A stretch of 36,720 nt of DNA from Planctomycetota bacterium (GCA_024275565.1 JAJRYY010000111.1:1-36720); one strand, 5' to 3'; positions 17,655-27,743 are shown, counted from the stretch's first letter. The notes: generated by a model from the letters alone, not told the origin. Numbers and translations: made by a program.

Positions 17655-19769
17655 CTAACCATCGCTAATCTTGAACCGACCCACCAGCTCCTTGAGCTGC
17701 TGTGACTGCCCGGAAAGCTCTTCAGCAGAACCGGCCATCTCCTCTGCCGCCGAAGCATTATTCTCGGTAATAGAAGCAATATTCTGGATTCCAGTGTTCA
17801 CCTCGGTCGCAGTCTGTGCCTGCTCCTCAGTCGCACTGGCAATCTGACCAATACCCTTGGCTGTCGCTTCCACACCTTCAATAATCTCTTTCAACGCGAC
17901 GCCAGTCTGCTCACTCAGCTCGGCACCTTCCTTGACACGCTGCGTCGATTCCTTAATCAGCGAAGCAATTTCCTTCGCAGCTTCGCTCGACCGCTCAGCC
18001 AACTTACGCACCTCGTCTGCAACAACCGCAAATCCAAGACCATGCTCACCAGCACGGGCAGCCTCAATCGCAGCATTCAACGCAAGGAGATTCGTCTGAG
18101 AAGCAATCTCTGAGATCACGCCGATGATCTCACCAATCTGCTCAGAAGACTTGTCGATCAGCTTCATCGCTTCAACATTCTTCTCAACTGCATCACCACC
18201 CTGCTCAGCGCTGATACTCGTCTCCTTCGCAGTCTTGTCCGCGTCCCGGGCACTCTCTGCAACTCCGCCAATCATCTGATTCAACGACTGAACCGAAGCC
18301 GAAATCTCCTCAACATTCGCAGACTGGGTCTGAGCACCATCAGACAGCGATGTGGACCCTTCAGAGACAACACGAGCACCCTCAGTAAACTGCTCAGCCG
18401 ATTCAATGATCTGCACAACAACCTCACGCAACGAGGTAATCATACGGTCCAGACCCTGACCAAGCTGACCAATCGCATCATCACCAGAAACACTGACTTT
18501 CGTCATCAGATTACCGTCCGCAGCCTCCTCAACATTGACCAACAAACTATCAACCTTACGCTGAAGATCTGCCGCAGTTTCCTCAGCATCCTGCTGCATC
18601 CGATTCTGACGCTCTTCACCAGCAAGCTTCTCGGTAATATTCTCCCACGTCACCATCGGCCCGATGTACTCACCCTGGTCGTCAAAAATGGCACTGGCCA
18701 TCAATTCGAGCTTCTGATCACCAACATTGATGACTGAATTATGCGGCAGATTGTTCGGATTCGAAAGAATCTGCCTCTGATGCGCAGGATTCTTGTGGAA
18801 TATGTCAATATTGCTCCCAACCACCTTGTCAATGGCAATCGGAAGATGCTGAGCCAATGGCTGAAGGTTCTTCACCGTCGCTGGGTTCGCATAGGTAATG
18901 TTGAAGTCCATGTCTGCAAGAATGATATTCGTCGGTGCATTTTCAATCATTGCATCCTTCTTGGCAGACTCGAATTCCGCAACACGCTTCGACGTGACAA
19001 CGTCCCACGTCAACATCGGACCAATAAAATTCCCATCCGCGTCTGAGATACCCGTCACAAGAAGCTCCAGCTTCTCAGGACCAAGCTCAATGTCTGCCTT
19101 GTGAGGCAAATTCGCAGGATTATTCAATATCCCACGCTGGTGAGATGGGTTCTTGTGGAAAAAGTCTACATTCTTACCAACAACCTCCTCAGCTCGACAA
19201 GGCAAATACTGCTCAACAGCCTTCAAGGTCTTCTGCGAAATCGGATTCATATAAGTAATATTGAAATCCGTGTCTGCAAGGATCATCGCCGTTGGAGAAT
19301 TTTCAATCATCTGACGCAAACGCTGCCCCTCAGCCTCTTTCCGACGCTGCTCGCCAACCGCTTCCCAGTTCACAACATGACCCGCGACATTACCTTCCTC
19401 GTCGTACATCACATTGATCGTGGTCTCCAGCCATACCTCACCGAACTTGATGTCCGCCGCACGCGGAAAATTACTCGCATCAGACAGAAGCTTCTCAATA
19501 CGACCAGGATCACTGTGGAAACGGTGTATCGAAATCCCTTCAAGCTCATGAGATTCAACACCAAAAATTCGCCGAATCTCGCCGGCCACTGCTTTCAGCG
19601 TCTCCTTGGCCTGCTTGTTGATGAATACCAGATTCCGGTCCGCATCCGCCATAAAGACGTTCGTCCCCAACTGGTCCAATGAACTGCGAAGCTTGGCCAA
19701 CTCCGATTTTCCGCCTGCCGATAAGCCACGCTCATTCTGATCCGTCGACTGCTTAGTGGGAGTCGCCAT
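17655..19769 (-). CDS. Soluble methyl-accepting chemotaxis protein with three PAS domains
   Basis: A 704-residue receptor without any membrane helix. Three PAS domains follow each other: about 33-145, 157-265 and 280-390. The second and third are near-copies ([18 protein letters not shown] versus [28 protein letters not shown] versus [10 protein letters not shown]). A HAMP-like segment (about 400-460) and the signalling coiled coil follow, whose tip is [20 protein letters not shown]. It would report an intracellular cue to CheA through CheW. The start at 19769 has GAGG 9 bases upstream; a TTG three codons earlier touches that site and was rejected. The gene sits 112 bases after cheW. The ligand or cofactor is not predictable from the sequence. 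Confidence 0.93.
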   Translation of the reverse strand: MATPTKQSTDQNERGLSAGGKSELAKLRSSLDQLGTNVFMADADRNLVFINKQAKETLKAVAGEIRRIFGVESHELEGISIHRFHSDPGRIEKLLSDASNFPRAADIKFGEVWLETTINVMYDEEGNVAGHVVNWEAVGEQRRKEAEGQRLRQMIENSPTAMILADTDFNITYMNPISQKTLKAVEQYLPCRAEEVVGKNVDFFHKNPSHQRGILNNPANLPHKADIELGPEKLELLVTGISDADGNFIGPMLTWDVVTSKRVAEFESAKKDAMIENAPTNIILADMDFNITYANPATVKNLQPLAQHLPIAIDKVVGSNIDIFHKNPAHQRQILSNPNNLPHNSVINVGDQKLELMASAIFDDQGEYIGPMVTWENITEKLAGEERQNRMQQDAEETAADLQRKVDSLLVNVEEAADGNLMTKVSVSGDDAIGQLGQGLDRMITSLREVVVQIIESAEQFTEGARVVSEGSTSLSDGAQTQSANVEEISASVQSLNQMIGGVAESARDADKTAKETSISAEQGGDAVEKNVEAMKLIDKSSEQIGEIIGVISEIASQTNLLALNAAIEAARAGEHGLGFAVVADEVRKLAERSSEAAKEIASLIKESTQRVKEGAELSEQTGVALKEIIEGVEATAKGIGQIASATEEQAQTATEVNTGIQNIASITENNASAAEEMAGSAEELSGQSQQLKELVGRFKISDG

Positions 19770-19881
19770 TGTCTTCAACCTCGTTATTTCTCTTGGCTCA
19801 CGAAATCTATCATCACCAGAACTACCACCGGGTAGTCCCGCAGCAAACCTGTCTCACTTCATCAATCTTCAACAACCATCT

Positions 19882-20418
19882 TTACAGACCCAGATCCTGA
19901 ACCGGATCCAACGCCGCACGCTCTTCCTGCGTCAATACATTGTCAATATTCAACATGATCAAGAGCTTGTCCTCAAACCGGACAAGTCCTCGTATATAAG
20001 CATGATCGATCCCGGCAACACTGGAGGGCGGCGGGTCAATTTGTTCGGCATTGATCCGCAATACCTCATTCACAGCATCCACCACGATCCCAATCGTCTT
20101 GCTCATCAAATTCACAACGATGATACGAGTACGCTCGTCACTCTCTGCAGCTGGCAATCCAAAACGCTTCCTGAGATCAACAATCGGAATCACATGACCT
20201 CGGAGATTGATCAGTCCGCAGATAAACTCAGGAACCTCTGGCATACGCGTAATCTGACCGGGAAGAATGATCTCCTGGACACGCATGATATCCACGCCGT
20301 ATTCTTCATTCGCAAGTCGAAAACTGACCAACTGAGAAACAGACCCACTGTCGCTGGAACCGTGCCCAATATCCGACGATTCAACTGCTCCAGTCGACGC
20401 CATTGCTGCTGATGTCAT
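19882..20418 (-). CDS. cheW: Chemotaxis coupling protein CheW
   Basis: A 178-residue adaptor linking receptors to CheA. After a Ser/Gly-rich N-terminus of about 28 residues comes the CheW domain: LVSFRLANEEYGVDIMRVQE, then PEFICGLINLRGHVIPIVDL and a final beta segment ending LLIMLNIDNVL. GAAAGGG about 10 bases upstream is a modest ribosome binding site. It is the first gene of the minus-strand chemotaxis run and therefore next to the main promoter region. Confidence 0.95.
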   Translation of the reverse strand: MTSAAMASTGAVESSDIGHGSSDSGSVSQLVSFRLANEEYGVDIMRVQEIILPGQITRMPEVPEFICGLINLRGHVIPIVDLRKRFGLPAAESDERTRIIVVNLMSKTIGIVVDAVNEVLRINAEQIDPPPSSVAGIDHAYIRGLVRFEDKLLIMLNIDNVLTQEERAALDPVQDLGL

Positions 20419-20993
20419 CGTCTACGCCCTTTCAGGTACTGTTTACCCAGACAACATTCCTGACAACACTTCCCCCGAAACATCACACTTCTTCCTGCAA
20501 TACATCCCGCAAATATCCTCCAGCGGAACACAACGCAGAAACACACAACGCCAGAACAGATGGCTCCGGTCGACACGCACTGAAGTCTACGCCATCAACC
20601 GGATCCCATGACACAGTCGAATCACACAACTGTGGCCCGGCGCCGAAGTTTAGATCGTTCCCATCGGATGCCTTCTTGATTTAGGAATCACAGCATTTAT
20701 GAAAAAGACTGATTTCACCGGGAATTCACACCAGAACCAGGCAGGGGTCACGTCCATTATCGGAACTTGGGGACTGTCTGAATACCACCCGGAGTCAATA
20801 CACCCTCACAACCCAGGGAACCCCGGACCCGATACCTCAACGTTGTGCATTTTCCTCCAGACGCAATCCTGTCCTTCCGATGTGTACCCTTGTATCGGAC
20901 CGAACCCAACCGCATGCAGGGATCTGTCCATCCACCACACAGGCGACACAAGACGACACAGGCGACTCAACACGCAAGCGAGTGACTACCATC
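20419..20993. other. Divergent intergenic region between cheW and the HDOD gene
   Basis: About 575 bases that must hold promoters in both directions. Plus-strand frames at 20403-20684 and 20699-21001 are open but have low-complexity, His/Thr/Pro-rich translations and no family resemblance, so I do not call them. A CCGATAA on the minus strand near 20755 recalls a sigma-28 -10 box, but no -35 partner is seen. Short ACACAGGCGAC repeats occur at 20937-20970. Confidence 0.5.
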
Positions 20994-21923
20994 ATGAATA
21001 AAAAACTCATCCAGTTCATCGATCGAAGCGACGCAATCCCATCAATGCCCCAGATCGTCACACGCCTGCTGGAAATCACAAAAGACGAAAACTACGCACA
21101 GTCAGACGTGGTCAACCTGCTCTCAACAGACCCGGGCGTCGCTGGCGACATCCTCAAACTCGCAAACTCGCCGCTCTTCGGAGTCACACGCCAGATCAGC
21201 TCACTCATGCACGCATGCAACCTCCTCGGAATCAAGAGAATCCGAACACTCGTCATGGGGCGATGCATGGTCGACAAGGTCAACTCCAAGGCAAACACAT
21301 CCATCGACATCAGCTACTACTGGCGAAGATCACTCGCAACAGGAGTACTCGCAGCCAGATTCGCAGACAAAGTCGCGCCAAAACTAAGAGAAGAAGCCTT
21401 CATCGGAGGACTGCTCAGCGACGTCGGTGTCGTGGTCCTCGCACAGGCTATACCAGACCTCTACGACAAAATCGCAAAAGCATACCAGCCACACGCTCCA
21501 AACGACTGGATGGAGCAGGAAAAAAACACCATCGGGACCAGCCACGCAGAAGTCAGTGCACTCGTCCTTGAAAAATGGGCGCTCCCGGAAATCATGGTCC
21601 AGGCGGTCCGATATCACCACGACCAGGAACCACCTCACGAAATCCCCGAAGACACAGACCTGCTCGCGAGAATCATCTTCGGTGCGTCCGAACTCGCCAA
21701 ACTCATCTGCGAAGCACCAGAGGCTGACGATATCAGGAAATCATGCAAACAGGCGATGGACGTCGTCCGACTCGATATCAGCGTCTTCAAACATGTGCTC
21801 GAAGAAATCGAAACCGACATCGCAGAACTCGCCCAGGTGCTTAAAATCGACGTGATTCCAAGTCGCATCTACGCACTCATCGCAGAGGCGATCAACGAAC
21901 AGCTCGAGACGGCAAATCCGTAG
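20994..21923 (+). CDS. HDOD domain signalling protein
   Basis: A 309-residue protein with one HDOD domain (about 10-205). Typical blocks are AIPSMPQIVTRLLEIT, LLSTDPGVAGDILKLANSPLF, SLMHACNLLGIKRIRTLVMG and HAEVSALVLEKWALPE followed by VRYHH. HDOD domains resemble HD phosphohydrolases but lack the catalytic metal ligands, and they occur in regulators of motility and second-messenger pathways. The C-terminal 90 residues are helical. The ATG at 20994 begins the domain sharply; its ribosome binding site is weak, and the frame is open further upstream with a poor-looking extension. Its position beside the chemotaxis cluster suggests, but does not show, a shared role. Confidence 0.88.
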   Translation: MNKKLIQFIDRSDAIPSMPQIVTRLLEITKDENYAQSDVVNLLSTDPGVAGDILKLANSPLFGVTRQISSLMHACNLLGIKRIRTLVMGRCMVDKVNSKANTSIDISYYWRRSLATGVLAARFADKVAPKLREEAFIGGLLSDVGVVVLAQAIPDLYDKIAKAYQPHAPNDWMEQEKNTIGTSHAEVSALVLEKWALPEIMVQAVRYHHDQEPPHEIPEDTDLLARIIFGASELAKLICEAPEADDIRKSCKQAMDVVRLDISVFKHVLEEIETDIAELAQVLKIDVIPSRIYALIAEAINEQLETANP

Positions 21924-22300
21924 CCAATAACCCAAAACCTCTGATCCTGACCACGATATACACACCCCCATCGCACCACCACAAACCCCGTCCACAGGTG
22001 CAGGCCTGGAAGGGCGGGTACAAACAGACCAGGTACATGCGGGGATAGCACCAGCAAGCATTGTGAACGCGATCCATCAACAATAAACCGCACTCACAAC
22101 CCAAAAAACAGGGCAATATCACCCAATCCATTCCCGTCGCAGCCTCACACAATGATCGATCATTTATTCTTAAACGGAATCTATTCCAACGTCCGATATT
22201 CGCATATAGTCATGTCCACTTTCCCAGGGAGCCACGATCGCGCGGGGTCGTCGTCTGGAGAATGCACAACAGCAGGCTGAGAAAAAGTAAGGAAAAAGCG
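21924..22300. other. Intergenic region before the outer-membrane protein gene
   Basis: No gene recognised in 377 bases. An AT-rich stretch at 22150-22210 may contain the promoter for the next gene, without clear boxes. No terminator for the HDOD gene was found. Confidence 0.45.
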
Positions 22301-23332
22301 ATGAAAACCTATCTCATCTCCGCACTTCTGTGCGGCGTGGCGATCTCCGGCTCGAACCGGGCCGTCGCCGAAACCACCAGCAAAACCAAGCACGCCTCCT
22401 TCCGACTACAGGAGTCATCCGGAGACAGTTCCAGGTCCGGAGCAAGGTACGCAATCAGCGACCGGAACATTTTTGGAGATAGCGAAATCCTCTGGCCAGG
22501 ATTCCTCACAGGAACCCGGTCCAACACCAGCCTGCGGGAAACCTTCGTAGACCCCGTCGGAAACCCACTCTACTTTGAAACACCCATCATCGACACAAGT
22601 GCAAAATTCCTCTACTTGTGGCACGACATCCCCTCCCAGTCCCAACTCGGTGGCGGACAACTCAATGTATACGCCCTGCAGCTCCGTATCGCCCTCACCG
22701 ACCGCTTCGCACTCATCGCGACCAAGGACGGCTGGACAGAATTCAACGCGGGAATCATCCCACGAGATTCGGGCTGGAACGACTTCTCCATCGGTGCGAA
22801 GTACGCCCTGATCGTCGATGATGCAAACGACTTCATCCTCACGGCTGGTATGCGTTGGGAGTGGCACCAGGGAAACCGAGGCATTTTTCAGGGTGGAGAT
22901 TCCGGCGACAACGAACTAAGCCCATTTGTCTCCTTCGCAAAACAATGGAATGACATCAACTTCATTGGCAACGTCACCGCAAGACTGCCCATGGATCTCA
23001 ACGATGGAAACGCAATCCTCAGTTGGGATCTGCACATGGACTTCGAGCCCTTTCCAGAAACCATGCCAGGATTCCACCCACTGGTTGAAGTCCATGCACT
23101 GCACTACCTCACAAACGCGGACGCGACCCCTCTGTCAGTCGGTGGGCTGGATTACACGAACATTGGAGCTTCCGACGTCGCAGGAAACAGCGTCTTCTGG
23201 GGCGATCTCGGATTCCGATATGTACTCACCCCAAACGTCTCACTTGGTTTCGCATACGGATTCCCCATCTCAAATCCGAGCAACTCGATCTTCAACCAAC
23301 GTGTGACAGCCGACCTGATTTTCAGATTCTAA
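22301..23332 (+). CDS. Probable outer-membrane beta-barrel protein
   Basis: A 343-residue exported protein. The signal peptide MKTYLISALLCGVAISGSN leads to AVAE. The mature part alternates hydrophobic and polar residues in many strand-like segments (LNVYALQLRIALTDRFALIA, FSIGAKYALIV, FILTAGMRWEW, VSLGFAYGFPI) and ends with Phe (ADLIFRF), as outer-membrane barrels do. It lacks TonB-box or plug motifs. The start at 22301 follows AAGGAA by about 7 bases; a longer frame upstream is rejected. Substrate unknown. The small secreted peptide gene follows by 69 bases on the same strand and may be co-transcribed. Confidence 0.8.
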   Translation: MKTYLISALLCGVAISGSNRAVAETTSKTKHASFRLQESSGDSSRSGARYAISDRNIFGDSEILWPGFLTGTRSNTSLRETFVDPVGNPLYFETPIIDTSAKFLYLWHDIPSQSQLGGGQLNVYALQLRIALTDRFALIATKDGWTEFNAGIIPRDSGWNDFSIGAKYALIVDDANDFILTAGMRWEWHQGNRGIFQGGDSGDNELSPFVSFAKQWNDINFIGNVTARLPMDLNDGNAILSWDLHMDFEPFPETMPGFHPLVEVHALHYLTNADATPLSVGGLDYTNIGASDVAGNSVFWGDLGFRYVLTPNVSLGFAYGFPISNPSNSIFNQRVTADLIFRF

Positions 23333-23401
23333 GATTCTGTCACAAGGCAACGGGATATAACAATAGAGTCGTTCAATTTCTAACAGCGGAGCTCATCAAC
23401 C

Positions 23402-23575
23402 ATGACCCGACGCATATACAAAATCATGTTTATCAGTTCGTTCATTCTGCCCGGAATCCTCCCCGCCTCATGTGAGCGGAACATTCTGAGTACGCTTACG
23501 CCATTCCTGCTCGACGGCAGCAACGGACTCATGCGCGACATCATCTTCCTCGCAGCACCCCTCGTTCTGCCATAA
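23402..23575 (+). CDS. Small secreted or membrane peptide, 57 residues
   Basis: ATG at 23402 with GGAG 10 bases upstream; the frame ends at TAA 23575. The peptide begins MTRRIYKIMFISSFILPGIL, a basic start followed by a hydrophobic run, then PASC, where Cys24 could be a lipoprotein cysteine although the -3 residue is Pro rather than Leu. The rest is hydrophobic, RNILSTLTPFLLDGSNGLM and then DIIFLAAPLVLP. A strong terminator follows 52 bases later, which supports a real transcript ending here. Short secreted peptides of this look are, as far as I recall, frequent in planctomycetes; no function is known to me. Confidence 0.65.
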   Translation: MTRRIYKIMFISSFILPGILPASCERNILSTLTPFLLDGSNGLMRDIIFLAAPLVLP

Positions 23576-23626
23576 CACCAGAGCAAAACGAACGCGCAGA
23601 ACACGCAGCGCGAAACAACCAGCATC

Positions 23627-23660
23627 CAGCGGACACGCCACCTCGGCCTGTCCGCTTTTT
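23627..23660 (+). terminator. Intrinsic terminator after the small peptide gene
   Basis: AGCGGACA and TGTCCGCT form an 8-bp stem with a 13-base loop, followed by TTTTT. It would end transcripts coming from the outer-membrane protein and small peptide genes. Confidence 0.85.
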
Positions 23661-23801
23661 TGCTGCGCCCACACACCAATGGCAAAATACACAATCAACC
23701 TCCTTCACCAAGCCCGATAATCTGTCGATAAACGATCCTGAAGGAATATCACGACTCCGTACCCCGTGCAGAAGGGGTTCGCATACAGAGAGAATCGCAC
23801 C

Positions 23802-25388
23802 ATGCTCCCCAAAAACGTCATCTCCCGATCCGTCGGATATGCAGATCTCGCCCGACACGCTCGAACCGCCGCCAAATCGACCGACGACACCATCCGCGAC
23901 AACGCCCGAAGGCACCTGGTCGAACGCATGGGCAAATTGCGCGGATTACCGCAAAAAGTAGGGCAAATGCTCAGCATGTCCGACGATGCAGAAAAAGCAG
24001 AAGCCTTCGCAAACCTCACCGACAACGCAGAACCGATCCCATTCGACCAAATCCAGCCCATCCTCGAAGCAGCATGGAACAACCCGCTGGACACAATCGT
24101 CAAAGCAATCGACGAACACGGCCTGGCAGCCTCATTGGGGCAGGTACACCACGCCGTCCTGCATGACGGCCGCGAAGTGGCGATCAAGGTCCGATACCCC
24201 GGAATCGAACAGGCAGTCAAAATCGACCTCAAAGCCCTCGGATGGCTCTCAGCACCAATGGGCGATCTACGACGCAAATCAACCGCGTCAGAAACCACTT
24301 CCCACCGCTCAAAGCTCGGTTTCGACATGGCAGACTACCGTTCCGAAATCCTCCGCGACCTCACCGAAGAACTCGACTATGAACTCGAAGCCGACCGGAC
24401 AGAAATGTTCGCCAAAATCACAGCCAGCGTCGCGGGATGGCGATCACCCGGCATCCTTCGAGAATTCTGCACAGAGAACGTCCTCGTCACGGAATGGCTC
24501 GATGGACAGCATCTCGACGACGTCAAAAACTGGAGCGAATCCGACCGACAACCCCTCGCATGGTCATTCATCCGCGGATTCTTCAAAACCCTCTTCGAAT
24601 CCGGATGGATCCACGCCGACCCCCACCCCGGAAACTACCGATTCTCCAGAACCGACGACGGACCGGGCATCGCCCTGTTCGACTTCGGCAGCACGGTGCA
24701 AATACCCCAGGAACACCGCATCGCCCTGCTCAAACTCATCGACATCACAACCACCGGCAGAGGAGACCCCTATCAACCGCTGGCAGCCCTCGGCTTCAAC
24801 CAGACCCTGCTCAGACCGATCCGAAGAAAGCTACCCGCCCTTTGTCGCGTCATGCTTGAACCTTTCACGCGACAATACAAATACGACATGTCCACCTGGA
24901 ACAGGGCTGAGCGGATCGACGACATCCTCGGCGAGGACCGCTGGAATTTCCGCATGAGCGGACCCGCCTCACTCATTCTACTCATGCGCGCATTCAAAGG
25001 ACTCACCTGGTACCTCGAACAATTCGACCGCCCGGTATCCTGGGGAATCGCAATCAAACCCTATCTGGACGCACATCGCAAAGAATTGGACCATTTCGAC
25101 CCACCCGTCCAGTCCGAACCCGAAAGCTCCTTCGAAACGCTCGCAGACCACCTCCGCATCCAGGTCCTGGAGCAGGATTCAACCAAAGTATCGCTCACAT
25201 TCCCAGCCACAGCAGTGGACAACCTCGACGAGCTGATGGACGATGACCTCCGTCGTCGCATCGACACTGCGGGCATCGATATCAATAAAATCGTCCGCAA
25301 CGTACGCGGAAACGGATATAGGCCTCAACCACTGTTCACACTCACAGACGAAGCAACCCGGAAAACAGTACACGTCTGGCTGGAGTAG
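23802..25388 (+). CDS. ABC1/UbiB-family kinase-like protein
   Basis: A 528-residue atypical kinase. Family marks: the N-terminal K-x-G-Q motif (Lys52-Gln55 in PQKVGQML), the Ala-rich nucleotide loop LAASLGQVHHA, EVAIKVRYPGI with the conserved Lys, ELDYELEAD, VTEWLDG, the catalytic loop WIHADPHPGNY and LFDFGST. UbiB-like proteins act in ubiquinone or isoprenoid lipid metabolism or extraction, probably as ATPases. Unlike E. coli UbiB there is no pair of C-terminal membrane helices; the tail (about 440-528) is polar. The ATG at 23802 is preferred to a GTG at 23766, which has no ribosome binding site; the one here (GAGAG) is also weak. No ubi genes are nearby. Confidence 0.88.
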   Translation: MLPKNVISRSVGYADLARHARTAAKSTDDTIRDNARRHLVERMGKLRGLPQKVGQMLSMSDDAEKAEAFANLTDNAEPIPFDQIQPILEAAWNNPLDTIVKAIDEHGLAASLGQVHHAVLHDGREVAIKVRYPGIEQAVKIDLKALGWLSAPMGDLRRKSTASETTSHRSKLGFDMADYRSEILRDLTEELDYELEADRTEMFAKITASVAGWRSPGILREFCTENVLVTEWLDGQHLDDVKNWSESDRQPLAWSFIRGFFKTLFESGWIHADPHPGNYRFSRTDDGPGIALFDFGSTVQIPQEHRIALLKLIDITTTGRGDPYQPLAALGFNQTLLRPIRRKLPALCRVMLEPFTRQYKYDMSTWNRAERIDDILGEDRWNFRMSGPASLILLMRAFKGLTWYLEQFDRPVSWGIAIKPYLDAHRKELDHFDPPVQSEPESSFETLADHLRIQVLEQDSTKVSLTFPATAVDNLDELMDDDLRRRIDTAGIDINKIVRNVRGNGYRPQPLFTLTDEATRKTVHVWLE

Positions 25389-25400
25389 TTTTTCTCAGGA

Positions 25401-26717
25401 ATGACGCGCGACACGAAAGGAACATCCGTGGGAAACACCACCGCACCCGTCGACAACCAACCAGGGATCCTTCACAGCACCGCAAACAGCGATGAGCTAC
25501 AACCGTGCGTCGCCAGTCCAGCCACAACCCGCACCCCGGTCTTCCACATCGCCATCGTACTCTTCCTCTCCATGCTCCCAGTCACCATGATGGTCCCAGT
25601 CCTCAAGGAACTCATCGCCACACGCTTCAACGCTTCCACCATGATGACCCACTCATTCATGGCCGTAAACATGATCGGAGCCGTACTCTTCGCACCCATC
25701 GGCGGGATGATGGCCGACCGCTTCCAACGCCGGAAACCGATCCTCGTAGCTGCACTGGCGATCGACGCCGCACTCCTCTATTCGATGATGCACATCACCT
25801 CTCTATCACTCCTGATGACCGTGCGATTCTTCGAAGGAGCAGCACACATCACCGCCATCTCAACGCTGATGGCCATCGCATCTGACTACGCCGTCGCAAC
25901 CCGCCGAGGACGCATGATGGGGATCATCGGTGGAACCCTGATTTTCGGAACCGCCTGCGGATCACCTCTCGGTGGTCGCCTCGGACAATACGACCCACTG
26001 CTCGTATTCCATCTCGGAGCAGTCCTCGCACTCCTCGGAGCAGCATTGGCCGTCTTCGGAATCCGCGATGCAAGTCGCCGTGAAAACACGCGATCAAGCC
26101 TCAACGACATCTTCAAACTCGCCACAAAACACCGCGACCTGCTCGTCCCATACGCCTACGCCTTCATCGACCGCTTCTGCGTCGGCGTCATCGTCACCAC
26201 ATTCATCCTTTTCCTCGGCGACGTCCACAACATCTCACCCGCACAGCGCGGCGGATTGCTCGCACTCTTCCTCTTCCCGTTCGCATTCCTCTGCTACCCC
26301 GTCGGAAGACTCACCGACCGCATCGGCCGCGTCTGGCCAATGTGTCTGGGAAGTCTCGGATTCGGAATCGTATACGCCTCCTACGGAATGATACCGCTCT
26401 CCTGGATGCCAGCCGCCATGCTCGCGTCCGGCGTGCTCAGCGCCATCATGTTCGCACCAAACCTCGCAATGTGCGGCGACCTCGCACCCGAGGAGCACCG
26501 TGCAGTCGCCTATGCAGGATTCAACATGGCTGGCTCGCTCGGATTCATCTGCGGACCCCTCATCGGCGGCATCACGCTGAGCGTACTCATGCGAAATTTC
26601 GACACAAACACCGCCTACAAAGCAGCATTCGTCATCGCCGGAGGAACAGAAGTCCTATGCGCCCTGGCAACACTCCCCTGGCTAATACGCCTCCAAAGAA
26701 GAACCGCTACTCAGTGA
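25401..26717 (+). CDS. Major facilitator superfamily transporter
   Basis: A 438-residue inner-membrane transporter with about twelve helices after a polar N-terminus of some 45 residues. The loop between helices 2 and 3 has the MFS signature GGMMADRFQRRKP, and a related copy GRLTDRIGRVWP is found in the second half. Specificity cannot be read; drug or metabolite efflux is typical for such proteins. It starts 12 bases after the UbiB-like gene, so they probably form an operon. An alternative GTG start at 25428 has a better ribosome binding site (AAAGGAAC), and may be the true one, shortening the protein by 9 residues. Confidence 0.9.
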   Translation: MTRDTKGTSVGNTTAPVDNQPGILHSTANSDELQPCVASPATTRTPVFHIAIVLFLSMLPVTMMVPVLKELIATRFNASTMMTHSFMAVNMIGAVLFAPIGGMMADRFQRRKPILVAALAIDAALLYSMMHITSLSLLMTVRFFEGAAHITAISTLMAIASDYAVATRRGRMMGIIGGTLIFGTACGSPLGGRLGQYDPLLVFHLGAVLALLGAALAVFGIRDASRRENTRSSLNDIFKLATKHRDLLVPYAYAFIDRFCVGVIVTTFILFLGDVHNISPAQRGGLLALFLFPFAFLCYPVGRLTDRIGRVWPMCLGSLGFGIVYASYGMIPLSWMPAAMLASGVLSAIMFAPNLAMCGDLAPEEHRAVAYAGFNMAGSLGFICGPLIGGITLSVLMRNFDTNTAYKAAFVIAGGTEVLCALATLPWLIRLQRRTATQ

Positions 26718-26789
26718 CACAGCCCGGCACTCTCTCAAATAGAGCGACAGACTATGACACTTTCTCTCGTACTCTTGATTGACCGAAAA

Positions 26790-26812
26790 GCTCTGAGGTA
26801 GAAGTTCTCAGC
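26790..26812 (-). terminator. Weak hairpin at the end of the sigma operon
   Basis: On the minus strand CTGAG and CTCAG pair around AACTTCTAC, followed shortly by GCTTTT. The left arm overlaps the stop codon of the secreted protein gene. The stem is short and the T-run only four, so this is tentative. Confidence 0.3.
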
Positions 26813-27743
26813 GGGCGAGGGATTCTATCGCTTCCTGAACCAAAATCGCGTCATGCGATTTACTGTGCGTTCCGTAGCCGCGAATGTCGGATGCCGAGGC
26901 TTGCACATAAACCACCCAATGCGTTCCTTCTGGAGCGGACGCAGTGATGGGTTCGGTGCTATACAATTTATAGTTATGATTGTCGTAATCGAAGCTGAGG
27001 GTTCGACCGTCCGTCTGACCAATCGGCAATGCGTCCGCGAATGGCTTGAGGGCGAACTCGAACATCAGACCCGTTTTGTGACTGGCAATTCCGATGATCG
27101 AACCACCAACGGTGAATACACCCGCAAACTCATCGTCGGCCAGAAGCACCGCAGACGTCAGCGATATTCGGAGGTTCCTGCCATACTCCACCGCCACTCG
27201 TTTGGGGGCGATCACTGGTACAAACCGAGCCAGGCACTGTGTCCCATCAGGCAAATCACGCAGCAACACGGTCACCGGGGCAAAATCCTTGAACGGGTGT
27301 CGCGTTGTTGTTGAAGCTTGACCATCTACCTCCATCGTCAAGTCGATGCACAGACCGTCCTCGGGCAGATACTGAATGAAAGCCTGGTAGTTCAGAGCAA
27401 CAGATTCACCGCTCTCTTTGTCAACCCAGGAAACCACAGAACCCAGCGCCGCATTGATCGTTCCGGAACCTCGACTTTCACTGCGAAACTTCACCTTGTC
27501 ATCCGGAGACAAGCAATATTGTAACCACTCCACCCGCACAGCGTCGCGGAATTCCTCCTCTGAATAGGTCTTGGCATCACGCGCCGCGGTAAGCGACTGA
27601 AGGGCTTGAGCGAGGTCTGGGTCCGAAGCAGCACGTTGTTCCAGCCCGGACTGCAGGTCACCGGGAAACTGAGCGAACGTTGCGATCGGCATGGTCAACG
27701 GAAACAGCAACACAGCGATCCTGAATCTTGAAAATACTGGCAT
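26808..27743 (-). CDS. Exported protein of the ECF sigma operon, unknown function
   Basis: A 311-residue protein. The signal peptide MPVFSRFRIAVLLFPL continues TMPIATFA and is probably cut before QFPGD. A helical region of about 50 residues follows (SGLEQRAASDPDLAQALQSL), then a beta-rich body with no motif I recognise. The start at 27743 has GGAGG 8-9 bases upstream; the earlier ATGs in the frame lie in the anti-sigma gene. It begins 28 bases after the anti-sigma gene and so is the third gene of that operon. It may be the regulated product or a sensor acting on the anti-sigma factor in the periplasm; this is inference from position alone. Confidence 0.75.
   Translation of the reverse strand: MPVFSRFRIAVLLFPLTMPIATFAQFPGDLQSGLEQRAASDPDLAQALQSLTAARDAKTYSEEEFRDAVRVEWLQYCLSPDDKVKFRSESRGSGTINAALGSVVSWVDKESGESVALNYQAFIQYLPEDGLCIDLTMEVDGQASTTTRHPFKDFAPVTVLLRDLPDGTQCLARFVPVIAPKRVAVEYGRNLRISLTSAVLLADDEFAGVFTVGGSIIGIASHKTGLMFEFALKPFADALPIGQTDGRTLSFDYDNHNYKLYSTEPITASAPEGTHWVVYVQASASDIRGYGTHSKSHDAILVQEAIESLAR

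Noticed and set aside
19722-19729. GCCGATAA inside the receptor gene as a sigma-28 promoter
   Set aside because: It is inside coding sequence on the opposite strand, with no -35 partner; a chance match.
20403-20684. 93-residue plus frame upstream of the HDOD gene
   Set aside because: Overlaps the start of cheW, lacks a ribosome binding site and has low-complexity sequence.
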